Of a stretch of 64,000 nucleotides of DNA, positions 46,562-59,649 are shown piece by piece. The first letter of the stretch is position 1. Every line of letters starts with the position of its first letter. Source of the DNA: Schizochytrium sp. TIO01 (lineage: Eukaryota > Sar > Bigyra > Thraustochytrida > Thraustochytriidae); assembly GCA_004764695.1 (NCBI GenBank), contig SMSO01000006.1:476859-540858 (forward strand), read 5' to 3'. Under the pieces are notes generated by a model. The model was not told the DNA's origin, ran no database searches, and saw only the letters and a program-made list of their open reading frames with translations. Made by a program: the position numbers and the translations under genes.

Positions 46562-47059
46562 ATGTATGTACTGCGTCTCCATCTTATTTTCTCACAGCTA
46601 TTATTTTCCATGGGAAGAACTCTGTCGGTCTCTAGCTCCAGTTTACATCGTTCTTTTCTATTATGTCTGCGATCCTTTCTTATATGTTCAGATTACATGA
46701 CTGTGAACGTCACCTTGGACGCGGGGGAGAATTTCGAGCTGTGTCGTGCACGGCCAGCTACAGCTTCCTTTATACAATTTTTTAATAAAATTCTCGACGT
46801 GACTGAAGTTCAGATTGCACAGATGGTACCTTGTACCTTCATGTGGTCACCAAGAACGCCAGAATATTATCTGCTTCTCAGAAGCGCTCCAAGTTCTTCC
46901 CTTCTGCTGCAACTTTCGGCTAAACTTGCGAGTCATAGCCTCAGGTCCCGTATCATTATCTCAAGAGGTCTGTCTGTCTGTCTGTCTGTCTGCCTGGCTG
47001 GCGAGATGGCTGATGTAAGTCAGGACGCACGAACGTTTCTAGAAAAAAAATCGAAATGA
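46562..47059 (+). CDS. Hypothetical protein, 165 aa
   Basis: The longest ATG-initiated frame in the AT-rich half of the window. N-terminal 50 residues are hydrophobic with serine-rich parts and could include a signal sequence or anchor (RSFLLCLRSFLICSDY). The centre reads as a folded domain (MTVNVTLDAGENFELCRARP, FFNKILDVTEVQIAQMV). A TCTG microsatellite lies in frame and encodes SVCLSVCL. A GAT|GTAAGTCAGG word near the end is a strong donor consensus, so the real exon may end there. Family not recognised. Confidence 0.38.
   Translation: MYVLRLHLIFSQLLFSMGRTLSVSSSSLHRSFLLCLRSFLICSDYMTVNVTLDAGENFELCRARPATASFIQFFNKILDVTEVQIAQMVPCTFMWSPRTPEYYLLLRSAPSSSLLLQLSAKLASHSLRSRIIISRGLSVCLSVCLAGEMADVSQDARTFLEKKSK
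46969..46993. repeat. (TCTG)n microsatellite
   Basis: Six units, in frame with the 165-codon candidate. Confidence 0.9.
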
Positions 47060-47735
47060 AGAATGAGAGGAAGTCACTTCAAAAGGGGGCTCCTGAGGAA
47101 GGTTTTCTCTCGTATTCACTGTCCTAGCCTGTTCTAATCGTTCAACAATTTCCATCTATATGAGCATCTGCACTTAAGATGCACAAAGATTGGCGTACGT
47201 GAGTGTTCAATTTGGACACACTTCAACTCTAATTGCAACCTCGAATTCGCAAGGAATCAATGATCATGGCAACCTTCAGAAGAATGGAATGTTTTCTCTT
47301 CTTTATGTTAATTAAATACACGTATTTTTATTTCTACAAAGCAAAGCAACTCTAACTCCTCTTTCCAAGTTCTTTTGCCAATGCCAACTATCTTCTGTCA
47401 TCTTTCTTTCTGTAGTGGAAGGAAAGTGATAATGGAAACTCGATCACCTTATAGGTTTCTTTAGGTATCTTTCAAGCAAAAACTCATGACTGGAGTGAAT
47501 CAATCGAAAAGAGTCAGAGCTACCGAAGATAGCCTAGCACAGCTTCCCCTCGAACCCCAGCCTTCACCCTCGCTAAGAGCTGGAGAGCATGTCCTTTATC
47601 CTAGTTCAAGTTGATCATTCATAAAAGTTGCTTCGGTACTAGGTTACCACCAACTACTATTAATTGAAGTACTTGCCGCAAAACAGGAAGACACTGTTGA
47701 AACCTTTCTTCTTCCTTTTTCCTTCCCTGTAGCAG

Positions 47736-47951
47736 GCGCGCGCCTGTGATCGTCGCTTGTGGCTCCTGCGTCGTCACTTCGTCTCCTCGCTCTCAGAGAA
47801 AGTAAGCACGCTCCTCAGAACTGGCACCTTCATAGTAGCCAGCAGAAGTAGGCAGGGCAGGCCTCTCTTCAGCGACCTTAGACGAGCACCTGCTGCCGGC
47901 CTTGGCCTTAGGAGCCTGACTTCTCCAGGAGATGATCGACTGCTCGAGTGA
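47736..47951 (+). CDS. Candidate exon, product unknown
   Basis: Follows one of the longest pyrimidine tracts in the window, ending CCCTGTAGCAG. The first 22 codons (ARACDRRLWLLRRHFVSSLS) end in phase 0 at AGAAA|GTAAGC (donor at 47802), making 47736-47801 a good internal exon. The frame itself stays open to TGA at 47949-47951. Arginine- and leucine-rich. Function unknown. Confidence 0.3.
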   Translation, partial: ARACDRRLWLLRRHFVSSLSEKVSTLLRTGTFIVASRSRQGRPLFSDLRRAPAAGLGLRSLTSPGDDRLLE

Positions 47952-48141
47952 TTGACTGACTGATTAACTGACCTAGCTACTTCGCTAAACTATTTTTAAT
48001 TAACACTAGAGAGAGAGCTTACAAAAAGATGCAATGTCACTGGCACGATAAGGACTGCTTTAAAAGGGGAAAGTAAGTTTGTGAGACCAGGGATCGAGAG
48101 GTTTCGAGAGATTTCCAAGGGATTAGAAATCAGAGCTGACG

Positions 48142-48166
48142 GAGATCAGAGATCAGAGATCAGAGA
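48142..48166. repeat. (GATCAGA)n, 7-bp tandem repeat
   Basis: Three copies just upstream of the ATG at 48175. Confidence 0.85.
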
Positions 48167-48174
48167 GTAGGATC

Positions 48175-48492
48175 ATGAAGCAAAGGCGGGAGAGCACTCA
48201 CGCTGGCCAAGTTCTGGATCCGAAGGCAAACTTGGAAGCTCTGCGAAGAAACCGTAGGAGAGGCAAGAACCTCTCTGATACCCGAACATTTCTTGAAAAT
48301 GCAATGGCGACTGGACAACACCAGCAGCACGCAGTGACTCGGTCACTCATTCATCCATCCATCCACCCGTCTGCTCTAGACAAGTCACGAGAACTTGCAG
48401 TTGGCACAACACATGGTTCACCCACTCGCGAGTGCAGATCGCCAAGCCAAGCACGCTTGCACAATCACAGCTTCCTCCATGCGAGCTGGTAA
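48175..48492 (+). CDS. Hypothetical basic protein, 105 aa
   Basis: ATG-initiated, highly basic and polar: MKQRRESTHAGQVLDPK, EALRRNRRRGKNLSDTRTF, then a histidine/serine-rich centre (TRSLIHPSIHPSALD, partly from a CATC microsatellite) and a tail SPSQARLHNHSFLHASW. No hydrophobic segment. GC-rich codons compared with the AT-rich DNA either side. Could bind nucleic acid by charge; family not recognised. Confidence 0.38.
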   Translation: MKQRRESTHAGQVLDPKANLEALRRNRRRGKNLSDTRTFLENAMATGQHQQHAVTRSLIHPSIHPSALDKSRELAVGTTHGSPTRECRSPSQARLHNHSFLHASW

Positions 48493-51400
48493 CGAGGAGG
48501 TAACGAGAAGCGAGAAGGTTTGTAATTATTGGAACGAATGAAACACACCTGCTTCCATCAACAATCGCGACAAAGATAAACAAAGAAGCGAGCAAACAAA
48601 CAAATTGAATAAACAGGGGATTCATACTAAGCAGAGGTAGGCAGGTAGGTAGTGCCCGTACCTACTTCGGGAGTACGACAAGGGAAAACTAGTAGATACA
48701 GAGCTACAGAGCTACTACTTCGTACTGTGTCGAATTGATTCATTCGCTTCGGTAGGAATATACTTTATGTTGGCACCTAGAACAAAGGTACCAGTGTTCT
48801 TTTAGGCCTATATTATATATATTATGTAATATATTTTTACATTAATGTAGCATTCTTTGCTGTCATCTAGTGGACAGATTTATTAGTTTTCTCATTCGTG
48901 GACACCTTCACACTTGCATGTATGCACCTCAAAGCTGGTGGCGGAATGACGGAGTGCTTAAACCACAGCACCTAGTACCTTGTAGGTTATGCAGAAATGA
49001 TGGCCTCTCGCGGCCCAGGCTTCAAGTTCAAAATTCTCTTCCACGCAAAGTTTTTTTTGTTGTTGTTGTTGTTGTTGTTTGTTGTTGTTGTTTTTATCAA
49101 CAGTGTGCAACTGCTGGCGTAAAGGGGTTATACTAAGATAATAGCGTTGTAGGGAACTGAATTGTCATCACTATCTTGCAGCTTGTTCTCTTCTTCTCCT
49201 TAGAAGTGCCTTTAGGAGTATCTAGCTAACCATATACCATTTTTGTGCATGTATAATTAAATTTAGTAATGTACCACGTTAGCTAAGATTTGGGTACAAA
49301 ATCCTAATCGAAGTCGAGCTTCTCCAATCAGTGATTATAAACATCCATGCAACAACGCTTTAACTTAAGCTCGTACCCAAATACAAGAAATGCTTAAGAT
49401 AAGCAAAGAGCAAAGAGAGAGTTATTTCGAATGAAGGAATATTGTGAAGGTAACTTCAAATTTGCTCATGTTTTCCGAATGAGTTTAGAATCAAACTGAC
49501 ATTATTGTCAATTTGATAGGTCTCGATCTTTTTGGGAGACTTTACATTTACATAGTATTAACACTTCAATTGATATCTAGAAAAATGCAAAAAAGTTGCA
49601 AGATTTGGGAAAGCTCACCTCATTCTTGCATTTAGAGGGCATGCACATATAAATGAGAAACGGACGCCAGATTAGTTCACACACACCTGACTACATCGAG
49701 TTTTCCTTTGGTATTCACATGCTTCTTATTATTATGCTATCAAATCAAAGTTGGTAGAAAATGCCTTGAGATGAGTAAATTGATATTATTTTCAAAAAAG
49801 GAGCATCAGCTGCCATTTTTTATTTGACCCTGGGTTGACCAGCCAATCTTCCTATTTAAGTAGTGAATCTTTTTTTCTTTTTTTTTCTTTTCATCGTTGT
49901 TTTCTTTTCCTCTTTTTTTCTTTTCTTCTTTTGCTTTCACTCATCGTCTTTTTGACTCACTGGAAAGAAATATTAGGTACCTATGCTTTCAAGACTCTCA
50001 ACTAAGCATAGCTAAATTATAAGGTGGTTAATTGAATCAATTGTTTGTTATGTTATAACTATATTTTAATCGTGAAATTACTCTTCTCTATAAAACTGAT
50101 ACTATAGAAGTCAATACACACTCCTATATGTCTAAGTTTGAACTTGTCGGAAGCTCTCTTCTGGACACCACTCGCTTCTTATAAGATTATTTTTTGGTTT
50201 ATTTGTTTCTATTCCTTACTCAGCGTTTGCTGTATAAAGTCCTTTCTTTTCCATTTCTATTTATTTTTAGAGACAATTTAGCACTGGTCTACTGGCTATT
50301 GAATGTCTACTTGGGTAGAGAACCTTTAGTGATCGAGATGACATAACTTAAGAATATATATGTATTATATAAATTTAATTTTTAAAAAAAATGTTCATTT
50401 ATAATATCGCTTACATTCTCTTTTTTTTTTATGTTTTAAAAGTATGCTGACAAATAATAACATTTACTGTTCCTCTACAAGCGATTCAAGGAAATATCAG
50501 AAAGTCATTTTATCAATCCCCTACCAACCATCAATCATCCTGTCCTTAAGAAATAAATAGAAGTATATCTTCTTTTGTAACTACTAAAGAACGGCATTTT
50601 AAAACCCATTCGACAAAAAGAATCAAAATACCATTCCAACTTCCTGTCCGAAAAAGTTATACTCTATAAATTAGAGCATAGTGAAATATGAAAACACTCG
50701 TGTCACTTCCCGCAAAACGAGCCACCACTAGTCCTTTCCATTAGACATTGCTAAGCAAGAGTAGGATGAACTCCTGTTTATAGATGAATAAACACCCTCA
50801 TCAATCGTTCTAGCGAAGACGCTAATTTGGGAAATACTATGTAACATAGAAATTGCGAGTCAAGTTGGTTCCTGGACAAACGATTAAAACATTATTTTAA
50901 CTTGTTCAACTTCGACTTGCATAAGTGCTTCATGCTGAGCAGGCCAGTGCAACTTTTACTTAGACTACCCACTGTCCTTCTTTAATGTAGGTGCATTTGA
51001 CATCTTCTCCTACGAACGAATGCTCAAATCGTTTGCTACTAACAAGAAAGCAAAGAATCTATCGATAAGTTACTCTTCGCTTCTCGTAGAAAGCAAAGAA
51101 AGCCTGATCTACTCCACGCACTCTTTGTTATCAAGATTGGTCATTCCTTGTTTAGCAGGGAAGACACGGTCTATGCCAATTGCAACTCTCTCAAGTGTAT
51201 CAACTCCCGGCTATGCTACACTTCCAATTAATTGTCTTTAAGATCTGCACCATGCCCAGCCCTACTTCTTCCTTGGAAAAGGGGTAAGAAGAAGTAACCT
51301 GCATACCTTCTCAAAAACAGCTGCCTACCTACTACGCAAACTTTAGACGGCATGGAGTGATGATGCTGTTTAAGTCACCGTGTTTTCTTTTGGCATATTC

Positions 51401-52998
51401 GACCATGCTCCCCTCTTGAATTGGCATGTAAAGAAACAAGCTGATACTCGATATTGCTAAGCTTGCTAACACACTCGTTGTTCTAAGGTATGAATACTTA
51501 AGTCCCAAAAATTGATTTAATATTCGTTTGGTGAAGCACCTTACCTAGGGACTATAGGATCTGGGGTCTCTTCCTTTGTAAAAGAAAAATTATCTTGATT
51601 TGCTTTTCTGGAGTAGGTATGTTTGTTCACTCCTCGTTCGTTCGTTCGTTCGTTTTTTTGTTTTTTTTTAATTGTGTTGTTTTACGCTTTCGAAATGATG
51701 GTTTTCCAGCACACCCTCCTCAGCAATTCACAGCACAAAGTATAGTGACTCCTACCCTTCAAATTTCAATCTCCAGCTTCGGACTTAGCAAGATCAGCCC
51801 CGATGAAGTCCGGAGGAAGGGGATGTCTCTTTTACGATAAGGTGTAAGGTCACAGCACGCACAAACAAATGAATTGCTTACTTACTGTGGCTTGAACTGG
51901 CAACCAATCTGAATTTGGTCTGTTCGCCCATTTGATTGCAACGGCTGGTCTTAAATGTCTGCGAGTGCTTGAACAGCTGCCGAAGCTCCAGCTTCTGCGT
52001 GCTAAGGGTACGACCGCTGTAAGAAGATAACCCTCATTAAAAGCCCTGTTGTCCTGGCACTCCAAACCCACGTTGGCGTGAGCTTGCAGTGTAGAACCAG
52101 CCTACATTTCATTCCTGGTACTCCCGGCCCGCGTTGGCTTGCGTTTGAAGAACGAGCCAAGCAGCTTCAAGTTGTGCAGACAAGACAACCGGGAAGAAGC
52201 CGTGGCAATTGCTCCCATTACTTACTACTAGACGGATGTACCGTAACGTCCTAGTCCTCGCTAGTCGCAACCTTCTTGACAACTACTTGGAGACTCAGAA
52301 ATTTTTGTAAGAAGCTTCACCCCCTCCCTTCTGATGTTAGAAAACAAAAACGTTCAGATCGGAAAGGCGTGATAAGTCTTTCCAAGGTAAATGATCCCTT
52401 TCCTTTGAACTAATCTAATTGAGCCCCACTCTAAAGGAAAGGACCGTGCGTGATTGCTTTGATCCGTGTAACACCCTTGAACTGTACAAATCATCAAATG
52501 CTGATCAAGAACAATGATTTGAGCGGGTTTGGTAGCCAGGAATACTGGCCGTCCAATTCAACAAGAGAACTCTTGAATCTTCAGAATTCAGGCGATGCAT
52601 CTTTAAAGTATGTAGAAATTGCATTTCAATATCTGAAGTAGCTGCTTACTGCAACATAGTACCTAGCTCTGAATTTATGTTTGACATGAAAACCTTACTA
52701 AACAATCCAGTCTCTTGCTGTGGTACACCTAGGCGAGCTCTGTTTTCCCCTTCTATTCGGTATTTGCAAATGTATCTCGCTCTTTGTTCAATGCTGCTAT
52801 CCTCACTTCGCTTTGATAAAGAGTTCTTCCTGTCTTCACTCGAATAACACATACGATGACGCCAAGATCGATCGATGGGTTCAGCGTACAATTACTTTAT
52901 TTTATTTTAATGTTTAAGCGGCTGGCTTCGTGCCAGCAATAGGGACTGAGTTTCAATGAAGATCAACGGGAAAACTCTTTAATTTGTGGCAACAGCAG
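48493..52998. other. Long AT-rich tract without supported genes
   Basis: Contains GTAGGTA/TACCTAC hairpin words at 48641-48668, a GTT array (49058-49092), GTTC units (51636-51654) and only short frames, the most natural being minus 51850-52071 and plus 52450-52641. Confidence 0.4.
49058..49092. repeat. (GTT)n microsatellite
   Basis: About eleven GTT/GTTT units after a T run. Confidence 0.9.
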
Positions 52999-53166
52999 AA
53001 GGATGAATACGGTTACGGGCCTGAGGCATCCAAAGTTCCGGTGGTCGGCATTGCACCACATCCACATAGACTTCTACTACTAAACTATATAGATAGATCA
53101 CCAGTACTCATTGCAGTGGGGAGAACCCGCGCAAGATTATATAGTTTAGAGCTGACATCTGGGTAA
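52999..53166 (+). CDS. Candidate terminal exon, possibly beta-propeller-like
   Basis: Opens after GGCAACAGCAG and runs 55 codons to TAA. The peptide GIAPHPHRLLLL ... PVLIAVGRTRARLYSLE has a histidine-proline turn, a strand, then a strand ending in an arginine-leucine-tyrosine pattern, which recalls one blade of a WD-type propeller. A single blade is too little to assign a family. No start codon in context; upstream exons not found. Confidence 0.27.
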   Translation, partial: KDEYGYGPEASKVPVVGIAPHPHRLLLLNYIDRSPVLIAVGRTRARLYSLELTSG

Positions 53167-55779
53167 TCTTTTAGCTCGCTCTTATATTACAATTATGTTT
53201 TAATTTTGTCAATTTCTCCAACTTCAACGGCCTGTATTTCTTTCATTTTAAATTAAAGAAGGGTCGGGACGGTGAATAACCACTGCAAAATGTGCTCATA
53301 CCAAACTGCATCCGCTCAGTACCCTTTTTCGGTCTTCTGTTAAATTGAATTATTCGACTTCTTTTCTTCCTATTCTGAAGAAGCTCCACAGAACAAACCG
53401 AGACATTTATTTTCAAGGTGCGTAGCTTAAACGAAACAAAGATTATCATACTAGTGTTTACCTTCAGAACTTTAAAGCAGAAACATAGAATGAGATAAAG
53501 CACATGACAGTATGTTTTTGTTTTGTTCTTAATTGAAATTGTTGAATTTAAATAATAATAACAATAGATGAGAAAGCAATCTGTACTTACAAAATTTAAA
53601 ATAAAGCAGGCACGGAGGTTTTCTGGAGTACTTATCTCTCCAACTGATATCCTTAAATTCATGAGCTGGGTGGTTTGCTGCTAAGAAAAAATATAATTAA
53701 AAGAAGAAAAAAATGCATTTAAGATTAGAGCCTTTAACTTTTGACTTATTCTAGTTCTGAACAGTATTTTTCATGAGTGTAGAACCTTTTCAAAACTTTA
53801 TTTTCATTTCCAAAATTTTAAAATTATTGCCAAAGAATTATCCTTTTTTTACATAGGCGATTCTTGACAGATCCTGTCTTACTATAGTCATTAATTAAAT
53901 TATTGTCAGAGCCACAAAACTGCAGGCGATTTTCGTAACTATTTACTAAGTCGCTACCCACCCAGATTTTAATCTCTCAATCAGGAGATCATCGTAAGAG
54001 ACTTTTTGTGGCTTTTCTCTGCCTTCCCACATCAACATACAAACCTCTGCTTTAAATTTTCTACTTGAGCGTCATTATGCATATTTGAAGAAAAGGCAAT
54101 TAATGCTTATATTTAATTTTGCGCTTTTTGCACCAAAGCACCTTTTGCTTCAGAAATGAACTCTCGATAGAGCTATTATTTCAGGAACAATTCTAGTTAA
54201 AGTAAATGAATTTAAAGTTCATCTTATTGAAGAATCAAGCCGTTGATCCTAACGTCCTTAAGACACGTTATTTAAATTTCTTTAAGTTCAAGGTCCCGTT
54301 GTCGTCTCGCTTGAACACTGGCTTTCTGTTCCATTTGCTTCTTCATGAAACTAAGTATTCTCAAATGAAAGTGTAAATTTCAAAAACAAATTGCACAAGC
54401 CCTTCCGTTTAGCTTAGTTCTCTATATGATAAGTTTCAGACCAAAAGGCCATTCATTGCATAAAATATAGCATGCTTCCAATAAATCATGCGCTTTCTCT
54501 ATTCTTTGGAAAATATGGTAGAGTGCCGACTCAGTCCATATCCTCAGCTTTCGAGCAAATTAGTATACTTGGTCGCGTTTTTGACCTAAGATGTGTAAAC
54601 TCGCAGCTTTTTAGTTGGTTAGCTTACCATTATTTGTTTTCTATATTAACATAGGGCCCTGTAAAGAGAATGTTTCTTCTGCCACGATTAATTCAAGAAG
54701 GTACCCTTTACAAATGAAAATTTCCAAACTAGCTTTCCAGTACTGCCGACATTGAATGTCACAATGGCCAGTGTCGTCACGGAAATCGTGTGTTAAAACG
54801 TTGCACGATCTTAGACCCCTTTAACCAGTACGTAGTTTAAGCGAATGTTTCAAACTTGTGAGGATATGATTTATTCTGTAAAAATCCAGCGAACGCCTCT
54901 TCAACCAATGAGATAACAGAGTAATTCAAAATTTACAGTTTTTTAGCTTCAATGCGCATGACCCTTGTTTGGTTGATTTGCTGGAAAAAATGTAGAAGAG
55001 AGAAAAAGAGCTGTGATGGGCAGGATGTAGAAGGAAGAAGGTGAAAGGGCGCGCGGGGACGGGAGGGATTTTAATTACTCAGCATCAGAGCAGAGGGTTT
55101 TCAATGTTTGTTGATTTTTTTAACGTTCAAAGGAGCATTCGAATTGCATAAATTCACGGGAAAAGATTGCTATTGCTATTAAGTGAAGTAGACTTTAAAT
55201 GCAAGGCTATTCAGGATTCTTCACAATGTCGAATTTGGATGAACAATTGAGACGCACACATACATAGCCTTTTGCTATTCTAGAGAAAGATTGCAACGTA
55301 TCGTGAAGATCTTCATCTTTTCGGTAACCTCTACCATAATTTGAAACTTCCATCTTTAATAGATATACAATCAAAGCAAAAGAGCGAGTGCTACTCAGTT
55401 TGCATCTGACCCCCAACTTTAAGATCTTACATTACCAACTACTTTGATTCAAAGCTAACTTCTATTTTTTTTACTTAAAGGATGCTCCCAATGTTTTTGT
55501 ATTTAAACCTTCAATATAAGCAATATTATATATATTTAATGGGTAATAGATTATACAAGTATGTACAATACGAAAAATAGTTTCGGATTGATTTGTACAG
55601 ATTATGTCATTAAGCGTTGGAATCTAACACTTTTTGTTTGGAGGCATGATTTTGATTTTAAATGATTGTAATTCTGTTAACGTCATCTGTGCAAACTTAT
55701 TTTAAAACATGCCCGTTCCTCCTATGGCATCTTGAGATGCACTGAATCATTGTAGTTTGAAATGTGTTATAAAAGAGTA
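53167..55779. other. AT-rich tract
   Basis: Longest frame is minus 53243-53662, T/A-rich and hydrophobic as expected from composition. Nothing supported. Confidence 0.4.
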
Positions 55780-56205
55780 AAATTTGAAGTGCGTGCTGAA
55801 AGATGCATCTGGTCAGCCGAAGGTTAATTATAAAGATGAAAGGGCAGAAGTCTTTAAAAACGTTGATCTAAAGAGCTAACGAACTGTTGTCCTGGAAAAT
55901 GAACCTCAGGGCAGACCGATTCGTGTAGTAATTAGGAGGCTAAGGCATTCCTGAACTGTATCAGATATACTTGACGAAGTTAGGTTAATTCAACATTCTG
56001 CAACCATCAATTCAAGTTGCACTATGGTTATTTAGGAATATGTAGTCACACTTTTGGTTCTTGGCTCAGCAACTACGTAAGTCTGCTTGTCTAGTTCTGC
56101 TCTATTGTAAGCCCTTCGTCTATGAGGTCTTACAAAGAGACACTAAGAGCTCTAGCAATGTTTTGTCCACTAGTTCCATCGATGGGAGATCTCAGTAGTG
56201 AAGAA
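55780..56205 (+). repeat. Diverged direct repeat, left copy
   Basis: About 425 bp alignable with 59650-60085 at roughly 65-75 percent identity by eye. Conserved blocks include CGAACTGTTGTCCTGG, AAGTTAGGTTAATTCAAC, GGTTCTTGGCT and TTGTCCACTAGTTCC. Stops are dense in all frames. Confidence 0.8.
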
Positions 56206-59200
56206 GCACCATCAGGTCGTTGGAAAAAGAGAGAAGTTAACACAAGAACCCAGAATTTTGTAGTATGATCAAAAGGGAATCATCTCTCCGATCGCTACAC
56301 ATGCTATCGCGAGACTTTCAGCTATCCAAATAGCATTAACTGCATACCTGAGAGATCTGTACACGAGATGTTTGCGTTATGCTGCATGCGCTAGCCTTGA
56401 AAGCTGCATTTATATGTTTTCTCATCATAGATCAATCAATATATTATTGTCCTATCTGCCATTCTCTCCCCTGTATTAATGGTACGTCTGAATCACAATT
56501 AACCCGAGCTACGCAGGGCATGCAGTCATAAACCAGGGCGCAGCAACTGCAAGGATTACAATCTTTTCCAGAGTCTTGTAAACAGTTTTTGCTGTGAACA
56601 ATTTTGCGGACAAATACTAGTTCTGATACTTTTGTTTACGAATCTTTCGCATCAGCTTCTGCACAACTACATGAGGGACTAAATAATTGCGGATACTGCA
56701 AATCGAGGCGTTATTAAATAGAACCAAATTAGTAAAACCAAGGTTGGATGTTTGAAGAATGACAGATAACTTAGAGAGGGCTTGAAACCTACACCATGAA
56801 ACTTATCATTCCGAGTGTTTATGAAATGATCTTCATGATAACAGATAAATTTCATTTTTTAGACCAAGACTGCATGGTCTGTAGAACAGAAACTTGATAG
56901 ATTAGGTAATTGCCCCATCGCTGCTATTTGTTCAAATTTCTTCAATTCAACCGAATATGAAAGCCAATCTGTAATCCTCGATTCCTTGGCTACTTAATTT
57001 GTTGCTTTGTTGCTTAGATCCATTAAATTTTAAGTGATATGACAAGGGCTCCAGCAATTTCTAATCTATGATGTTCCCTCGATTATTACTTCAGCATATT
57101 GCTTGAGTAATGTGCGTAGTAAAAGTGATAACGATTATAAGTTCTAAGAGTATGTCAACGAAGGTAGATGAGGCCTATAGATATTTAAATATCTCACAGA
57201 ACTATAAAGCTTTTACAGAAATAAATCCAACGTAAGTTGTAAGTTGTCAGTCTTTAGGCATCTAAAGGCACGAATATCATGCTTCAGCTTGATTCACTAT
57301 TGTGAGTTTGTTTGTGACTTCGATATTACATTTGAAAGTATGGTCTCTGCCGCAACTTAGGTTCGTCGTTGAAAATTAAATAGAAAATTAATTTCTTCAT
57401 GTGTGACTGATTTTTATTGATTTTCATTGATACAATGATGCATGGAAGAAGGTTCTCATCCAGAGATTAATAGGTTGCTAACGCTTTTCATCATTACTAA
57501 TGAAAGGCCTTTGAAAAGTTAACTATGGTGGTATTGAAAGTTGAAGCGTTTCAAGTGCGACACTTAAGTGATAGAAATGCACTATATCTTGGATTCCTGT
57601 GAATGCTATACGCTTGTTTTCAGAAAAGAAACATATCATTTAATCAAAAACCAAGGACATTCTAACGATAGCCTAAGTGTTTAGGCCTTCTGTGGACTCC
57701 TACCTTTTGATTTTGACTTTGCGTAGCTGCAATGTATCGTGAATATTCCAATGATACCATTCTGGTTCTGACATGTTCTTCAAATTGTTGACCTCAAAAC
57801 GCAGCAAAGAATTGCCCTTACTGTTGAAAATAACCTTGTTACTGCAGACACAGCTCGTAGTTATTATAGACACAGCTCGTAGCTACTGTAGACACAACTC
57901 TCGGCTTTAAAGTCATTCGAAGAATAAACTAGTTCCTGTAAATATATTCTTCTGCTTGATTTCAGAGATGCAAGAAAGGAGAGTATCCGCTATCCAAGCA
58001 GTGAACGTACTGAAAGTCATAGATGATCAAGCAGGCGAAATGAAGTTTTGAAAAGTACAAGTGTAAGCCTTAGGCAAGTTGATTCTTATCACAGATTGAT
58101 TAATGATTGTTGCTTTTGGACCGAATCAAAGTGACCATACTTCGTCTTGTTCTTTCTCTTGAGGTTGGAAGACTTAGGTATGTCTTATACATGATCTGAA
58201 AGGCCAACACTAGAATTTGTATTCTAATTAGCTAGAAGTTGGCTTGACGAGGCCTTAAAACATTTGTGGAGTCTTGTAATTAGTCTGATTATAGGTGAAG
58301 CGATGTTTCGTCTGTTCTAAAAGTAGTAAGTTAGGACGAGGACTAAAGTAGATAAGGTTTGAGAAGCTTCGTATAAAATGGAATGTTCTCAGAAAAAACA
58401 CAATTGCTACATATTGGTTAGCACTAGATATAAATTTATGGGGAAAACGTGGTGTTCATGCGAAGTTAAATCAATGTGTGATTTAAGGGGTGGTTTCAAA
58501 TGACGTTGTGAAACACAAAGAATGAAGCACAAAGGCGTAGGTAAATTTTGAGGACCAAGAAGGCGAATTGTAATTCAATATTATTTAATATAGAATTTAA
58601 AAAAACATCATCATTCTGGGCATTATTGCTGAGATCGAGAAATGGAAAACGAAGCAAATGCAATGTTATAAGACATGATGGCAATCATTTAAAAGACGCA
58701 AGATGACAAGAGGACACGATTAAGTAGCATTAATATTTTCCAAGACCGAAAATGAGTAGGTAGCTTCGTCGTTGAAACACTCATTAATTGCAAGAAGACG
58801 AAATCAGGCTGAAGATAAGTCGAAGAATCAGAACCTTACTTCGCGAGTTATCTTTAAGACAGGACCAAGTCCATTGTACCATAAATCAAGAACTCAAATT
58901 AATATGGTAATCTGAGGATGCATTTCTAAGGTCCAAATGTTGACAAAGCATAAACCTAAACTCTTCTTCGTCCCCAAGCCTTTACCGAACACCCAGATCA
59001 TTCAGTTTATCTTTCACTTAATACTGAAATTTTCAACCAATGGGAGAAGTGAAGAAAGCATTGTCAGAGTTCTTGGAGTACAGTTATAAGGCCTAAGCAA
59101 TGAAATCGCATATAGAATTTGAACTATATAACCATTAGCGTGGTCGCAAGGCCACGGAATCCTAGAATTGAAGGTTTACATACGTTATGAACAGAAAAAC

Positions 59201-59649
59201 AATGGTGGCGAAACATAAATTGATGGTGAAAGAGATATATAGACCTTATATATTAGTGATACAGATGAGGTCTGAGCTAATCTCCATATTATAAATTGGA
59301 TCAATCCACCTTATTATTCAATTTCAAAATCTGTAGATCGCTAGTTCCAAAGTCACCTTTACGAAACCTTCTTTAGGCCTCTTGACTTCATTTACAACCA
59401 GATTTGGTCTCCTTGTGCGCGAAAATGATGCTGTTATGACTGTCACTGCACAACCTCGGATTGGTGATTTTTCATGCAAGTAAATTGGCAGATCCCCTTC
59501 ACTGCAGATTGACAAAGTCACCATGTATTATCATCACTTGCTGAAAGAACTTAAAATTCCAAATCAGTATGAATATTTTAAGGTTTTCTCAGTGCTAGAA
59601 GCTAGCCAGAGATCGACGAGGAGAATGAAGTCAAGAATCTTGGAATCTA
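56206..59649. mobile_element. Interior of a probable decayed mobile element
   Basis: Lies between two diverged direct repeats in the same orientation. No intact frame over about 60 codons. Short stretches look like broken coding sequence on the plus strand, for example VGRLRYVLYMI then KANTR near 58163-58220, a little like the protease/GAG-pre-integrase boundary of copia-type elements, but the match is too short to rely on. A 22-bp triple repeat sits at 57839-57904. An LTR retrotransposon remnant is the simplest reading; a tandemly duplicated non-coding segment is the alternative. Confidence 0.4.
57839..57904. repeat. Three-copy 22-bp tandem repeat
   Basis: Three consecutive units (57839, 57861, 57883) sharing the core TAGACACAGCTCGTAG with a few substitutions. 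Confidence 0.8.

Noticed and set aside
53243-53662. 139-codon minus frame
   Set aside because: T-rich hydrophobic peptide typical of AT-rich chance frames, with no start context.
58163-58240. Copia protease/GAG-pre-integrase homology
   Set aside because: About 15 residues with an internal stop. Too short to claim; kept only as a hint for the element.
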